Shown one piece after another: positions 15,868 to 26,000 of a stretch of DNA of 59,410 nt. Location of the stretch: assembly GCA_009911175.1 (NCBI GenBank), contig QXWX01000041.1, positions 1 to 59,410 on the forward strand, in the 5' to 3' direction. Positions within the stretch are counted from its first letter, which is position 1. Every line of letters starts with the position of its first letter. The translations under genes and the position numbers were made by a program. The DNA is from Lachnospiraceae bacterium (GTDB taxonomy: Bacteria; Bacillota_A; Clostridia; Lachnospirales; Lachnospiraceae). The notes below the pieces were generated by a model. The model saw nothing but the letters and a program-made list of their open reading frames with translations. It ran no database searches and was not told where the DNA came from.

Positions 15868-16154
15868 ATGGTGAAAGCCAGGAAGCAGACTGCCATTCCT
15901 TCGGTCTGGACCCATGAAGAACTGAAACAGCTGGTCGGGGCCTGCAGGTGGCGGGCGGCTCCTATGAGACGATCCCGATGGAGGTATTTGAAATATCGGA
16001 GGCGAACAGGAAAGCGAAGTGCCTGGAGATCAAGGCGTATTACGCGCTGGATCTGGATGACGGGCTGACGATGAATCTGGGCGTGAATCTGCTGCAGTTC
16101 GGTCTGGAAGAGACAAGGCGGCAGCTTTGCGAGAATATCCTGGCTGACCTGTGA
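15868..16154 (+). pseudogene. Unrecognised phage/ICE gene pieces
   Basis: Two protein-like stretches in different frames. The first, around K-Q-T-A-I-P-S-V-W-T-H-E-E-L, resembles the linker before the catalytic domain of tyrosine integrases, but only about 20 residues survive. The second (15948-16154) reads S-Y-E-T-I-P-M-E-V-F-E-I-S-E-A-N and G-L-T-M-N-L-G-V-N-L-L-Q-F-G-L-E-E-T-R-R and ends at a TGA. I cannot name its family. GC content is clearly higher than in the flanks, which suggests a different donor. Confidence 0.4.
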
Positions 16155-16155
16155 T

Positions 16156-16702
16156 TTGGTTTTAAAAGGCGTGATGACGCTGGAACTGACGGATAAGAAT
16201 ACCGGGGCGATGGAGACCGCCACGGAGGAGAATATGATCACCGAGACGGTGAACGACATCCTGGGCTTAAATCCCATGGGGAGCTTTTACGCCGCCACAG
16301 GGGAGTATGACGAGGCCCTGCTCTGGAACGGGAACCTGCTCCACATCTGCCCCAACATGATCCTGCTCTTTTCTGAAGCGTTGGCGGAGGATGAGGAATT
16401 GCTGTATGAGAGCACGGACAACCTGCCGGTTGCCTACGCTTCTAATGACGTGAATTCCACGGCCAACCTAGTACTCCATCCAGTCAGGAATTGAACTAAT
16501 GGACTGTCTGGTTCGCATCAGTGCTAGGCAAAAGTTCGACGGCGATGTGGGCGCATCGGCTAGAACTTTTAACGACGCAATGGTGCGGAACAGGCAGTTC
16601 AGGAGTTCAATTTCTGGCCGGATGGAGTACTAGCCAGGGGGAGCCTGAACCTGACGGAGAGCATGGCCATCTCCAATGGATATTCATGGGTGGAAGGTTG
16701 AC
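16156..16702 (+). pseudogene. Phage-like structural protein gene split by a MITE
   Basis: A high-GC frame (L-K-G-V-M-T-L-E-L-T-D-K-N-T-G, V-N-D-I-L-G-L-N-P-M-G, L-L-W-N-G-N-L-L, P-V-A-Y-A-S-N-D-V-N-S-T-A-N-L) is cut at 16470 by a 158-bp palindromic insertion and resumes at 16634 as A-R-G-S-L-N-L-T-E-S-M-A-I-S-N-G-Y-S-W-V. Removing the insert plus one CTAG restores the frame (..A-N-L-A-R-G-S..). It resembles tail-associated proteins of clostridial prophages, but this is a weak recollection. The 5' start is missing and the 3' end fuses to a recombinase scrap. Confidence 0.6.
16472..16629. mobile_element. 158-bp MITE-like insertion with CTAG target duplication
   Basis: Terminal inverted repeats of 26 bp (16472-16497 and 16604-16629) match at 23 positions, including an unbroken tactccatcc at each end. 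The tetranucleotide CTAG flanks the element on both sides (16468-16471, 16630-16633). Internal inverted arms (aaaagttc / gaactttt, around 16531-16570) make almost the entire unit foldable. There is no coding capacity. A CTAG target is typical of IS5-group transposases, so this may be moved in trans by such an element; none is in the window. Confidence 0.78.
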
Positions 16703-16856
16703 CTTGGCGATCCTGTTGGCTGTGGCGGAGATCGAGCGGGAGAATATCCAGATCCAGGATGCAGAAGGTGCTGCAGGGCGGATGGGCAGGCGGCCCGATC
16801 CGTACAGATACCGGAGCAGGGATGGGGAACTGATGATAGAACCTTCAGAAGCATAG
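16700..16856 (+). pseudogene. Large serine recombinase fragment
   Basis: About 50 residues from the middle of a large serine recombinase: I-L-L-A-V-A-E-I-E-R-E-N-I-Q-I-Q (end of the resolvase domain, long helix E), then G-R-R-P-D-P-Y-R-Y-R and D-G-E-L-M-I-E (start of the recombinase domain). Catalytic Ser and zinc ribbon are absent. It joins directly onto the structural-protein relic, so the zone was built by repeated deletion. Confidence 0.65.
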
Positions 16857-16926
16857 GTCACCTGCCTGACCTATGAAAAGTACCTGGAACCGCAGATGAA
16901 ATCTAAACAAATAGCGGTCAACAATG

Positions 16927-16955
16927 TTGTAATAACTATGTATATCTGCTATTAT
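16927..16955 (+). promoter_or_regulatory. Predicted promoter of the defence operon (TTGTAA-17-TATTAT)
   Basis: TTGTAA (16927-16932), 17-nt spacer, TATTAT (16950-16955). The expected start is near 16962, 40 bp before the HTH reading frame. It is the only plausible sigma-A promoter between the relic zone and the helicase genes, so it may drive 17002-33449. Confidence 0.55.
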
Positions 16956-17001
16956 AAAAACTGATAGTTTATAGATGGTGTTGAAATTTCAAGGAGATCA
17001 G

Positions 17002-17205
17002 ATGAATACACTGAAAAGCGAAAAATATATCAGTTTGGATGAAGCGGCAGAGCATCTGGGAATTAAACATGCTACGTTGCGAAGCTGGCTAAGAGACCAC
17101 CAAAATGAAGTTTCCGTACATAAGATTGGACATTTTTAGAAATTTAAGTGTTCTGAGATTGATGAATGAGTAAATAGCGGAATGACTGAGTTGGGGTGGG
17201 TTTAA
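17002..17205 (+). pseudogene. Excisionase-type HTH regulator with two nonsense codons
   Basis: The frame begins with ATG 17002 behind aaggagatc and reads I-S-L-D-E-A-A-E-H-L-G-I-K-H-A-T-L-R-S-W-L, a classic winged-HTH (MerR/excisionase) N-terminus. It hits TAG at 17137 after H-K-I-G-H-F, then continues K-F-K-C-S-E-I-D-E, TGA at 17167, V-N-S-G-M-T-E-L-G-W-V, and a final TAA at 17203. Relatives have Trp at both interrupted positions (..W-K-F-K..D-E-W-V..), so two single G-to-A changes explain both stops. The last stop overlaps the ATG of the NERD-UvrD gene (TAATG), so the pair was translationally coupled. The intact form was probably the operon's regulator; its loss could change expression. Confidence 0.78.
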
Positions 17206-20200
17206 TGGCAAAGATGATTGACAAAGAACCCAAGTATGAGGGCGAGAAGAAGGTTTGGCACGACTTTTACAAGAATCTTCCGTCGGACTGGGTTGTTTAT
17301 AACACAAGAAGTATCAATGGGCGCGAGTATGATTTTTGCGTGATTTCTCCCAATATGGGACTTTTTATCGTTGAAGTCAAAGGATGGAATTCGGATGGGA
17401 TATTGAATGTTATAAATGCAAATACGATTTTTTTGGCTGGAGCGGAGAATCCGGAAGATAGTCCTCGTGGACAAGCCATGGGTTATCGGTTTAATTTGCT
17501 GAACAAAATTCGGCGAGAACTGGGAATGAATCCTTTGGTGATGAGTTTGGTATGCTATCCCTTTATATCCGAAAGTGAATATTTTGCAAAAGGACTCAAT
17601 ATTGTATCTGAGTCAAATGAAACAATTTTCAGCGAAGATCTGTCAGAAGCTTTGAAATTATACCAGAAATTTAATGAGAGATACACCATCGATAAAGGCA
17701 CAAAGCATGATGATCTTAACTCTAAGATGCTGGCTTTAATACGTCATCACTTTGAGCCTAATTTTAACTTGAAAGCAGAACAACAGTCGCTGAATCCTGG
17801 ATATTCCCGGTTGAGAATCTTCAAAGCTGGTTTTCGTGACGAAGATGCAGTGGAGATTGCAGAGGAATACTTCAGAGGCATCAAGGAAATCGTTTTTGTT
17901 TCATCCAATGATGCGATGCTGAAAATTGTTAAAGAACTTGAAGCGAGGTTCATCGAAAGAAAAATCCGACCGAATAAGAAAGATATTGTTATAGATACAT
18001 GGAAATCGGAAGACGTTACAGTTAAGAAAAGCTATAGCATATTTAACTGCGAGGTTGAAGTTGTTCCGGATCTGAATACCTATGTGGAAAAGGATCTCCT
18101 GATTGAAGAGGGGGTGTTGACCGATGAGGAAGAAGGGGTATTAAGAAAACTGTCGGACAAGACAGACTTTAACTTTCAGCAGTATGAAATAGAGCATGCG
18201 CCAACTGACAGGAACATACTGATTACAGCAGGCGCCGGCACCGGTAAGACATATTCGATGGTGTCACGTGTGGCATATCTCTGTAATAAGACAGCGGATG
18301 CGGTGGTCGATATTATCGGCGAGATCGTTATGATCACATTTACAAAAGATGCAGCAGATAACATGAAGATCAGACTGAAAAAGATGTTCATGAATTACTT
18401 TATTCTCACCTCAAACGAGAAATATATGCGTCTGATTGAAGAGATGAGTCAAATCCAGATTTCGACAATCCACAAATTTGCGATTTCTTTGCTTCAGAAG
18501 GATTGTATGAGAATGGGGCTGGGATATGACAGCCAGATTACAAGTGAAACATACAACAGGCAGCAATTGTATCACCAATATCTGAACGAATATCTTCTGG
18601 AGAAGGATGACGAAAATCCAGATTTTGTACACCAGCTGGTGATGCCGATCTATAAACTCGAAGAACTGCTGATTTCATTTAGCGGGAAATTATATGACCG
18701 CAGTATTGACATAAAGGATCTGGATATAAACGATTTCGGAAATCCACCAGCGAGTATGCCATATTTCAACGAACTGATTGAACGAGTGATCATGAGGGCT
18801 GAAACGCAGTATGCCCTTCAGCTTAAAGAAAAGAACCTGATCGGCCTTAAAGAATGCATGATTCAGATTCATAATCTTGTGGATTCCGGAAAATTGATGG
18901 CACAAGGCCATAAATTCAAATATGTTTTTGTGGATGAATTTCAGGACACAGATGATGCCCAGATTGAAACTATAACCGGCTTGCAGAAGATATTTGGCTC
19001 GGAGTGCCGGTTGTTTGTCGTTGGTGATCTTAAGCAGAGCATTTACAGGTTTAGGGGAGCTACCCTGAGTGCTTTTGAAAAGGTTACCGGAACAAACGGC
19101 GTTGGCAAATGGAAAGAATATACATTAAACCGAAATTACAGGACTGACAGCAGACTGCTTGACAGATTCCATTTTGTGTTTTCTGAGATGGGAAATGAAC
19201 AAATCCTTCCATATGAGGAACTACGGGACAGGCTGAAAAGCAGAGAAAGAAAAGAATATGATGAGGCGAAGCTTATCTGTAAGCTGGATGTACATAGTAA
19301 AAACAAAGAAAGCATGTATGATGATTTGTTTAAGGAGATAGGCAATCAGATCAGAAAGCTTGATATAATCAGTAAAGCTCACAAGCTTTCACCCGAGGAA
19401 ATGAAGATTGCGATTCTTGTACGTTATAATTGGCAGATCAATAATATCCTTAGGGAAGCTGAAAAAGCCGGAGTAACGATTAAAGTAACGGAGGGCGGGG
19501 ATTTATACAGGCTGTCGTCAACAATGGATCTGTATAAGCTTGTTATGGCGATCACGCATCCACGCAATAAGGTTTACCTGGCAAATCTGATACGGTCGAA
19601 CTATGTGTATCTGGACATTAACCTGGCTAAGATATCGGGTTATGAAGAAGCAGATAAAACAGATGAACTGATCAGAATTTTGAATGAATACTTTATGCTG
19701 CATATGGGTAAGACTTGGCAGCAGATCGTGACTGATTTTGAATCAAGGCCTGTACTGGTTGCGCTTCGTGATATTTATGAAGCCTCAAAGCCTTGGGTAA
19801 GATGTCATGGGGATGATGAAAGAAAGGCATACAGGGAAAACTATGAATGCCTTGTCGAAAAGATCACAAGAAAATATTCCAGAGAATATCTTACGATCAA
19901 TCTGATCTGTGAATTCCTTAAGATCAATATCACCACCCACCAGGAGGAAGCATCGCATAATAAAGCAGTGGTGTCTGATGAGATTCAGGTGGTATGTACA
20001 ACAATCCATAAGTCAAAGGGATTGGAATATGGCACAGTTATTCTGCCGTTTACCAATGAAGATATCTCCAACATTAATGTTGGAAGCTTGAACGTGAATA
20101 TCGTGGATGGCAAAGTATCATACGGGTTTTCTTATGATAAGAAGGGTTCCGATTTCAGCAGTGGATTTGATCAAAAGACAGAAATTCGCGAGAAGATAAG

Positions 20201-20330
20201 CGAAGAATCACGGATCCTTTATGTTGCTTTGACAAGAGCGATCAGAAATGTTGTGTGGTTAAGGGATGTAGATACTGATATAGAGAACAGCTGGGGACGG
20301 TATCTGGAGGTGAGCGATTCATGGCAATAG
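17205..20330 (+). CDS. NERD nuclease domain-UvrD/Rep superfamily 1 helicase fusion
   Basis: A 1041-aa protein. Residues about 8-120 form a NERD domain, a PD-(D/E)XK-like nuclease fold with G-R-E-Y-D-F (about 39-44) and V-E-V-K-G-W (about 57-62). From about 310 a full SF1A helicase follows: Walker A AGAGTGKT (about 341-348), Walker B D-E-F-Q-D (about 577), G-D-L-K-Q-S-I-Y-R-F-R-G (about 607-618), H-K-S-K-G-L-E-Y (about 934) and L-Y-V-A-L-T-R-A (about 1005). It should unwind and cut DNA. The stop overlaps the next gene (AddB-like) by 10 bp, so an AddA-AddB-like complex is likely, with the nuclease moved to the N-terminus. The start ATG 17205 follows ggggtggg and overlaps the HTH stop. Confidence 0.92.
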   Translation: MAKMIDKEPKYEGEKKVWHDFYKNLPSDWVVYNTRSINGREYDFCVISPNMGLFIVEVKGWNSDGILNVINANTIFLAGAENPEDSPRGQAMGYRFNLLNKIRRELGMNPLVMSLVCYPFISESEYFAKGLNIVSESNETIFSEDLSEALKLYQKFNERYTIDKGTKHDDLNSKMLALIRHHFEPNFNLKAEQQSLNPGYSRLRIFKAGFRDEDAVEIAEEYFRGIKEIVFVSSNDAMLKIVKELEARFIERKIRPNKKDIVIDTWKSEDVTVKKSYSIFNCEVEVVPDLNTYVEKDLLIEEGVLTDEEEGVLRKLSDKTDFNFQQYEIEHAPTDRNILITAGAGTGKTYSMVSRVAYLCNKTADAVVDIIGEIVMITFTKDAADNMKIRLKKMFMNYFILTSNEKYMRLIEEMSQIQISTIHKFAISLLQKDCMRMGLGYDSQITSETYNRQQLYHQYLNEYLLEKDDENPDFVHQLVMPIYKLEELLISFSGKLYDRSIDIKDLDINDFGNPPASMPYFNELIERVIMRAETQYALQLKEKNLIGLKECMIQIHNLVDSGKLMAQGHKFKYVFVDEFQDTDDAQIETITGLQKIFGSECRLFVVGDLKQSIYRFRGATLSAFEKVTGTNGVGKWKEYTLNRNYRTDSRLLDRFHFVFSEMGNEQILPYEELRDRLKSRERKEYDEAKLICKLDVHSKNKESMYDDLFKEIGNQIRKLDIISKAHKLSPEEMKIAILVRYNWQINNILREAEKAGVTIKVTEGGDLYRLSSTMDLYKLVMAITHPRNKVYLANLIRSNYVYLDINLAKISGYEEADKTDELIRILNEYFMLHMGKTWQQIVTDFESRPVLVALRDIYEASKPWVRCHGDDERKAYRENYECLVEKITRKYSREYLTINLICEFLKINITTHQEEASHNKAVVSDEIQVVCTTIHKSKGLEYGTVILPFTNEDISNINVGSLNVNIVDGKVSYGFSYDKKGSDFSSGFDQKTEIREKISEESRILYVALTRAIRNVVWLRDVDTDIENSWGRYLEVSDSWQ

Positions 20331-23005
20331 TCATTTATACATATAGCAATCCTTATAGATTACATAGAGAACTCTATTGGGAACTTATAAAAAACGGATT
20401 TCATTTGTGCGCTTCGCAAACTCTGGCCAATGGTTTGTGTGATCAGTATAAGAATGACTTTTTTAAAGGCAAGCTTACAACCATAACGAGATTTATAAAT
20501 ACCTTGTATGATGAGTGGGAGAGTCCCGCGACTGAAATCAATCAGAGGGCAGTGGTAGATAATCTTATAGGGTATATGGCTTTTGATGAATTGATTGCCG
20601 AAGATATAAGTATAGATGATATCCGGCTGTCTCTTAAAAGAAATCGGGCGTATGTAGTTAAGAGCATCAGGATCATGTTTGAGTTATGTATGAATCCGGA
20701 TCACATACAGGATGCGGCGTTAACTTATGAGCAGAAATGTGTGGTTGAAATATACAGAGAACTGCGCAGAATGCGTAATAAGTTCTTTTCGTTGAAAGAC
20801 GGATTTAGTGTGGAGGAAATTGATGCATCAATTACAAAAACAATGGAAGATGCATTGCGTGACGCATCCTACAAAGAAAGTAATCCGGATCGACTTGCGG
20901 AGGTTAAAAAAGACACGGTCATTGTACATGGAATCCATCAGTTCTCTCCGATTATGCTGAGGACTATTGAGATGCTGGGTGTATACAAAAATGTATTCAT
21001 TCTGTTCAATTATGTTCCGGATTATAAAAACGTATACCAGACATGGTTGAATATATACTCCTGGTTTGAGAGTAAGATTACCTTTTCAACTCAAAATTTT
21101 TACGATCACAGTAAGGCGTTTGAGGGAGGACGCATTGCGGATAATATTGCGGCTATGATTGCCGGAAGTACGGCAACGATTGATTATTCTGATCGGATTG
21201 AAGTAACCCAGTTTGATAATCAGACGGAATTTGCGGGATATATTGCCAAAAAATTTGAAGAAGCTGAAGTAGAGAGGTCGAAGGACAATTATGCGCATTC
21301 CGCATTGTATTATATGAATGAGCAAATTTATGCAGCCAACAGCAATGTAAATGACATTCTGAAGATATACTTTCCAGAACAGTTTGGGGAACGCAATTTT
21401 CTGGATTATCCGATTGGATATTTCTTTATTGCAATAACAAATTTATGGGATGCAGAGTCTAAAGGAATGCTGATTCAGGATATCAATGATATTTATGAAT
21501 GCCTTTCCTGCGGAATCATTGCTGAAGGAAGGAAAAGGCAAGTTGTTACCACTTTCGATAAGTGCAAACTGTATTTTCAAGATGAAAAGACCATAAGGAG
21601 AATCATCAAAAAGTTAAAGAAATTAAAAGAGAGAATAGAAGATATGGTTTCAGATTCTTCTGAATCAAAAGAGCTATCCCGAATCGAATATTATGATGTA
21701 AGTCCTGATGAAATAGATAATCTGATCATGGCTTTAAAGGCATTGAATGAAGTGGCAGATACCTTTTTCAATGATTTCAGCGATCAGGAAAATGATTTCA
21801 AGGCATTTTATGATAAAGTGACGGATGTACTGGTAAAACAGGTGCTGACTAAAGAAGATATCGACTCTGAATTCAGGGAAATCGTACAAAGAGTTTTGGA
21901 ACATCTGAATGAGGTTCAAGGTGTGGAAGCGAAGGCGTCCTTTGATTGTCTGAGAGAAACGATGCAGCTTTATCTTCAGCAGGTTCCGAAAGAAGGAAAA
22001 GGAGCGCGGTGGATTGCCAGAAATTTTGAACAGATTGACGGAGATGTTTTAAGAAAATATTCCAAGAATCAGGACAAGATCTATCACTTTGCCTGTTTGT
22101 CTGATCAAGATATGAGCATCACACATAGGGATGAATTTCCATGGCCGCTTGATATAGACTTTTTTGAAGTTGCACAGGCACCAGTAGACTGGAAATACCA
22201 GGTATATGTTACTTCGCGTTTGGAGTATAAGAATTTCAGACGCTATGCGTTAGTGTATGGGCTTGCGTTTAGTAAATGTAAGATAAAGCTGAGTTATATT
22301 AAGAATGCGCCGGATCAGGAAAATGAACTGTATTACCTGCTAAAAGTGCTTAATGCAACCCCTAAGCCTTATATTTTGGATACTCCAAATGCCGCAAAGA
22401 AAAATGACAATTATATCACGGTGGAAGAAGCGCTGTACAGAGAGTTTTCGCAATATGACCTGATGAAATACAGATTATGCGGCTACCGGTTCCTGCTGGA
22501 AACGGTTATTGAAGGAAAATCCGTCTACAAAGATGATTTCCTTTTGAAGTTGTATCTGACCGTATTGCTGGAGCACCGGGCAAGAAAGGAATTTTCAGGA
22601 AAGACTTATGTGAAAAACATGGTGAGGAATTACTTGGCTGAACAGATGGACGAATTGACTTTTGATTTTCCTTTTATAAATCGTTCAGAAAAAATAGACG
22701 CCATCAATATGGCAGAAGATTACTTAGAGAAAAAAGCAGTATTCCATGGGAAGTTTACGAGCATTAAGAACAAAGACATTGATTATATGCTAAAGCGCGA
22801 GAACTTCCTTTCTGTGCCCAGCAGTAAGGCCGCAAATGAAGCATTTAGCGAAGTGTTTAAGAATTCAACGCAGGCTGAGGTGGAACATACGTTGAGCGAC
22901 GAGAATCTCAATCAGGATAAATACCGGAGATCGTATAATAGCTTATGCGATAAATGTGCAGACAAAGATATATGCTTGGAGATATTCAGAACGAGCAGGA
23001 AGTAA
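20321..23005 (+). CDS. AddB-like inactivated helicase with Fe-S cluster motif
   Basis: An 894-aa protein with low similarity but AddB-like layout. The N-terminal helicase-like region lacks a Walker A lysine motif. A central I-V-H-G-I-H-Q-F-S-P-I-M stretch matches the place of the inactivated Walker B region. In the C-terminal part, one Cys in Y-R-L-C-G-Y-R-F (about 720) pairs with a terminal C-D-K-C-A-D-K-D-I-C (about 881-890). The C-x2-C-x5-C spacing is that of the AddB 4Fe-4S staple. The usual RecB-type nuclease motifs (G-x-x-D-R-I-D, Y-K-T) are not seen between them, so this subunit probably only scaffolds DNA. It overlaps the NERD-UvrD gene, and ggaggtgag precedes its ATG. Confidence 0.8.
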   Translation: MAIVIYTYSNPYRLHRELYWELIKNGFHLCASQTLANGLCDQYKNDFFKGKLTTITRFINTLYDEWESPATEINQRAVVDNLIGYMAFDELIAEDISIDDIRLSLKRNRAYVVKSIRIMFELCMNPDHIQDAALTYEQKCVVEIYRELRRMRNKFFSLKDGFSVEEIDASITKTMEDALRDASYKESNPDRLAEVKKDTVIVHGIHQFSPIMLRTIEMLGVYKNVFILFNYVPDYKNVYQTWLNIYSWFESKITFSTQNFYDHSKAFEGGRIADNIAAMIAGSTATIDYSDRIEVTQFDNQTEFAGYIAKKFEEAEVERSKDNYAHSALYYMNEQIYAANSNVNDILKIYFPEQFGERNFLDYPIGYFFIAITNLWDAESKGMLIQDINDIYECLSCGIIAEGRKRQVVTTFDKCKLYFQDEKTIRRIIKKLKKLKERIEDMVSDSSESKELSRIEYYDVSPDEIDNLIMALKALNEVADTFFNDFSDQENDFKAFYDKVTDVLVKQVLTKEDIDSEFREIVQRVLEHLNEVQGVEAKASFDCLRETMQLYLQQVPKEGKGARWIARNFEQIDGDVLRKYSKNQDKIYHFACLSDQDMSITHRDEFPWPLDIDFFEVAQAPVDWKYQVYVTSRLEYKNFRRYALVYGLAFSKCKIKLSYIKNAPDQENELYYLLKVLNATPKPYILDTPNAAKKNDNYITVEEALYREFSQYDLMKYRLCGYRFLLETVIEGKSVYKDDFLLKLYLTVLLEHRARKEFSGKTYVKNMVRNYLAEQMDELTFDFPFINRSEKIDAINMAEDYLEKKAVFHGKFTSIKNKDIDYMLKRENFLSVPSSKAANEAFSEVFKNSTQAEVEHTLSDENLNQDKYRRSYNSLCDKCADKDICLEIFRTSRK

Positions 23006-23021
23006 GTAATGAGGTATCATA

Positions 23022-26000
23022 ATGATAAAAAAAGGAGTCTTTGTAAGGTGTCCGATTGACCATGAATACCCACAGGATCCCAGGATTTTTGCGACAGGTA
23101 AAGTCGTCAGTGTAAATGAGTTCAACGAGACGGCTCATATTTCGTTTTCGGATCCGTTTGGATATAGAAAGTTTTTTGAATATATCCCCGATGAAGTAAA
23201 GGAGGCTCCGATTTTTGCACTGGATCACTGTCACCTTTTCAAGGGGGCGCAGGTCATGTACGAGCAAAAGCCTGCTGTTGTGGTAGAATATAAGATCAGG
23301 GAAGACGAGGGCTTTGATTATTATATTCAGGACAGCGACAGTAAGGAATATCTGTGTGTGAATGAGGAAAAACTTACGGCATCCTTTTTTTCGGGAGCCG
23401 CTGATCCGGTTCGTCAGCTTGTCAAATACGAATTCCAAAATCCATGCTGGTATCTTGGAAGGCAGATCGTTAAGGATACAATGAATATTCTTGATAACTC
23501 TATTTTTGGCTTTAAAGAGCTGGCTGGCTGCAAAATTTACCTGAAAGCATTTCAGGTAAATACGATTATGAGATGCCTACAGACCGAAAAATGCAGATAT
23601 ATGCTGGCAGACGAAGTTGGTTTGGGCAAGACGATTGAGGCATGCTCCATATTAAAGATTTTCCTGAGTAACAAAGCAGGAAAGAATATATTGATTGTTG
23701 TTCCAAGTGCTCTGGCTGCTCAGTGGAAGACGGAGCTCTTATTCAAATTCGGTATTCTGGAAGGTGTGAATGAGAACGACCATTTTCTTTCGATTGAAAC
23801 AATCGAAGAATTAGAGACGGCCGACTGCAATTTCAAATGGGATTTCGTAATCGTAGACGAGGTGCACAATTGCATAAGAGAATCGGAAGATTATGAGAAA
23901 GTCCACATCCTAAGCAGAAATGCCGAGAACACCATATTATTGAGTGCAACTCCTATACAGCAGCGTAAGGAGGAATATCTCAAACTCCTGAGACTGATTC
24001 AGCCTTCCATCTATGATGATATCGATATAGAGGAGTTTACAGAACTTGTAAATAAGCAGAACCATATTGCGCAACTTACACATTCTTTGCTTGATGATAT
24101 TGACAGTTTAAGAAATGAATTGCTCCCGGAAATAGAGGAAGAAGACCCGCATGAGAATGAAGATGTACTGGATCAGCTGGAGGAATTGGAGGAAACTCTG
24201 AATGATCTTTCTGATTTGATCGGAGATGTTACGCTGAATAAGATGATAGCTGCCATTGATACGGACAAGGAAGATTTTGGTCTGTATGATATGCAAGTGG
24301 TCATTTCTTATGTATGCGATAATTACCAGATTGAAAGAAGCATTATCAGAGGAAGAAGAGCGATTCTCGGGGTTTATCCAAAGGAAGAAGACGGAGAATT
24401 TGCTGAAAGACGGTTAGTGGAGATTACATACGCCCTCGGCGATAGCGTCAATTATTATGAGTATGAGGCATACAGGACCTTAAAGGAATGGATTGTTCAA
24501 AATCAGGGTGAGATCAAATCGACTGAAATTGAACGGGAAATTCAACCGGTTCTGGAAGCATTTTTCAGTTCGCCATGGGCGTATCGGGCAAGATTAAAGG
24601 AAATATACGGGAATAATACTTCCATTCCAGAAAATGTGTGGAAAAGTGCTGACCGCTGGGTGGAAGATGAGGATGAAATACTGCAAAGCATGACAGAAGC
24701 ATTGGATGATGTGGAATCGCACCCTTCACGTCTTATAAAGATTGTGAGCTATATTGAGACAGAGCTTCTTGATAAGAAGGTCGTTGTGTTTACTAATCAT
24801 GCCGAAACATTTGATGTTTACGGCAAAGTGCTTTATGACACATTTGGAGATGAAGTGGCTTCCTTTTCTACAAATATGGACAGAGATGAAGCTGAGATCA
24901 ATATATACCGCTTTCAATCAGATTCGACATGCAAAATATTACTCTGTGATAAATCCGGCGGCGAAGGGAGAAATCTTCAGATCGCGGACTATGTGATCCA
25001 TGTAGATTTACCATGGAATATCAATACAATTGAGCAACGCATAGGAAGACTTGACCGCATAGGAAGGGATGTTCAGATTCCTGTAATATCTGTAGTTATT
25101 CATACGATCGAAAGCTATGAGGATCAGCTGTTTAATTTCTGGAATGAGGGGCTGAATGTATTTGGTCAGTCTTTGAGCGGACTTGAAATCATAATGAATG
25201 ACATCAATCATAAGATTATCGACTCAATTCGCACAGATTTTGAGTTCGGATTATACAGACTTGTTCCGGAATTGATCAAGGAAGCCGGCCAGATGAGAGA
25301 GACTGTTCAGAGAGAACAGATCTTTGATACGGCGGCGTTAAGATACAGACCGTTATATAATCAGCTTGAACGGCTGCTATCGGATTACCAATTCAATGAG
25401 AATGCCTTGTTTGCGCAAACTATGATGAGCTGGGCGTCTTTGGCGGGTTTTGGAACAGTACATCAGAACAAGGATAGCGGACTGGTTGCGTTTGATGAAA
25501 ACAATTTCTCTATCAGATCCGCGCAAAACTCTTTTCTGATACCGCCAAGCTGGGATAACTATCTAAATAAAAAGCAAAATGAAATTGCAATTAGGGTGCA
25601 GCGCGGCTTGGAAGAAGATAAGCAAAAAAATATCCTCAGGAATAACAGGATCATCAAAGGATCTTTCGACCGGGATATTGCGATTAAAAATGATTATATC
25701 CATTTTTATGCACCCGGAGACGAGATATTTGACTGTATCACGGACAATGCAATGCACTCCTATAAGGGGATGGCAACAGCGATTGCGGCATTATCTTCTG
25801 TTGAGTGGAGAGGATTTATTTATACATTTTCTGTGGAGCCGAATGAAAGATTGCTTTTGGATGAGGGAATATCTTTATATGCATTGGGGCTGTTCAGGCA
25901 GTATCTTGCAACTTCAATTCAGGTGATACCTGTTGCGTTTACGGCATATGCAGATGTTCCAGTAAAGATGGTTTTAAGCGAACATAGAAGAATTGCACAG

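Noticed and set aside
13717..17169. Recoding of TGA as Trp or selenocysteine in the KilA-N and HTH genes
   Set aside because: One of the three stops is TAG, neighbouring functional genes use TGA as their real stop, and no SECIS-like hairpin follows the TGAs. Simple nonsense mutation is the better explanation.
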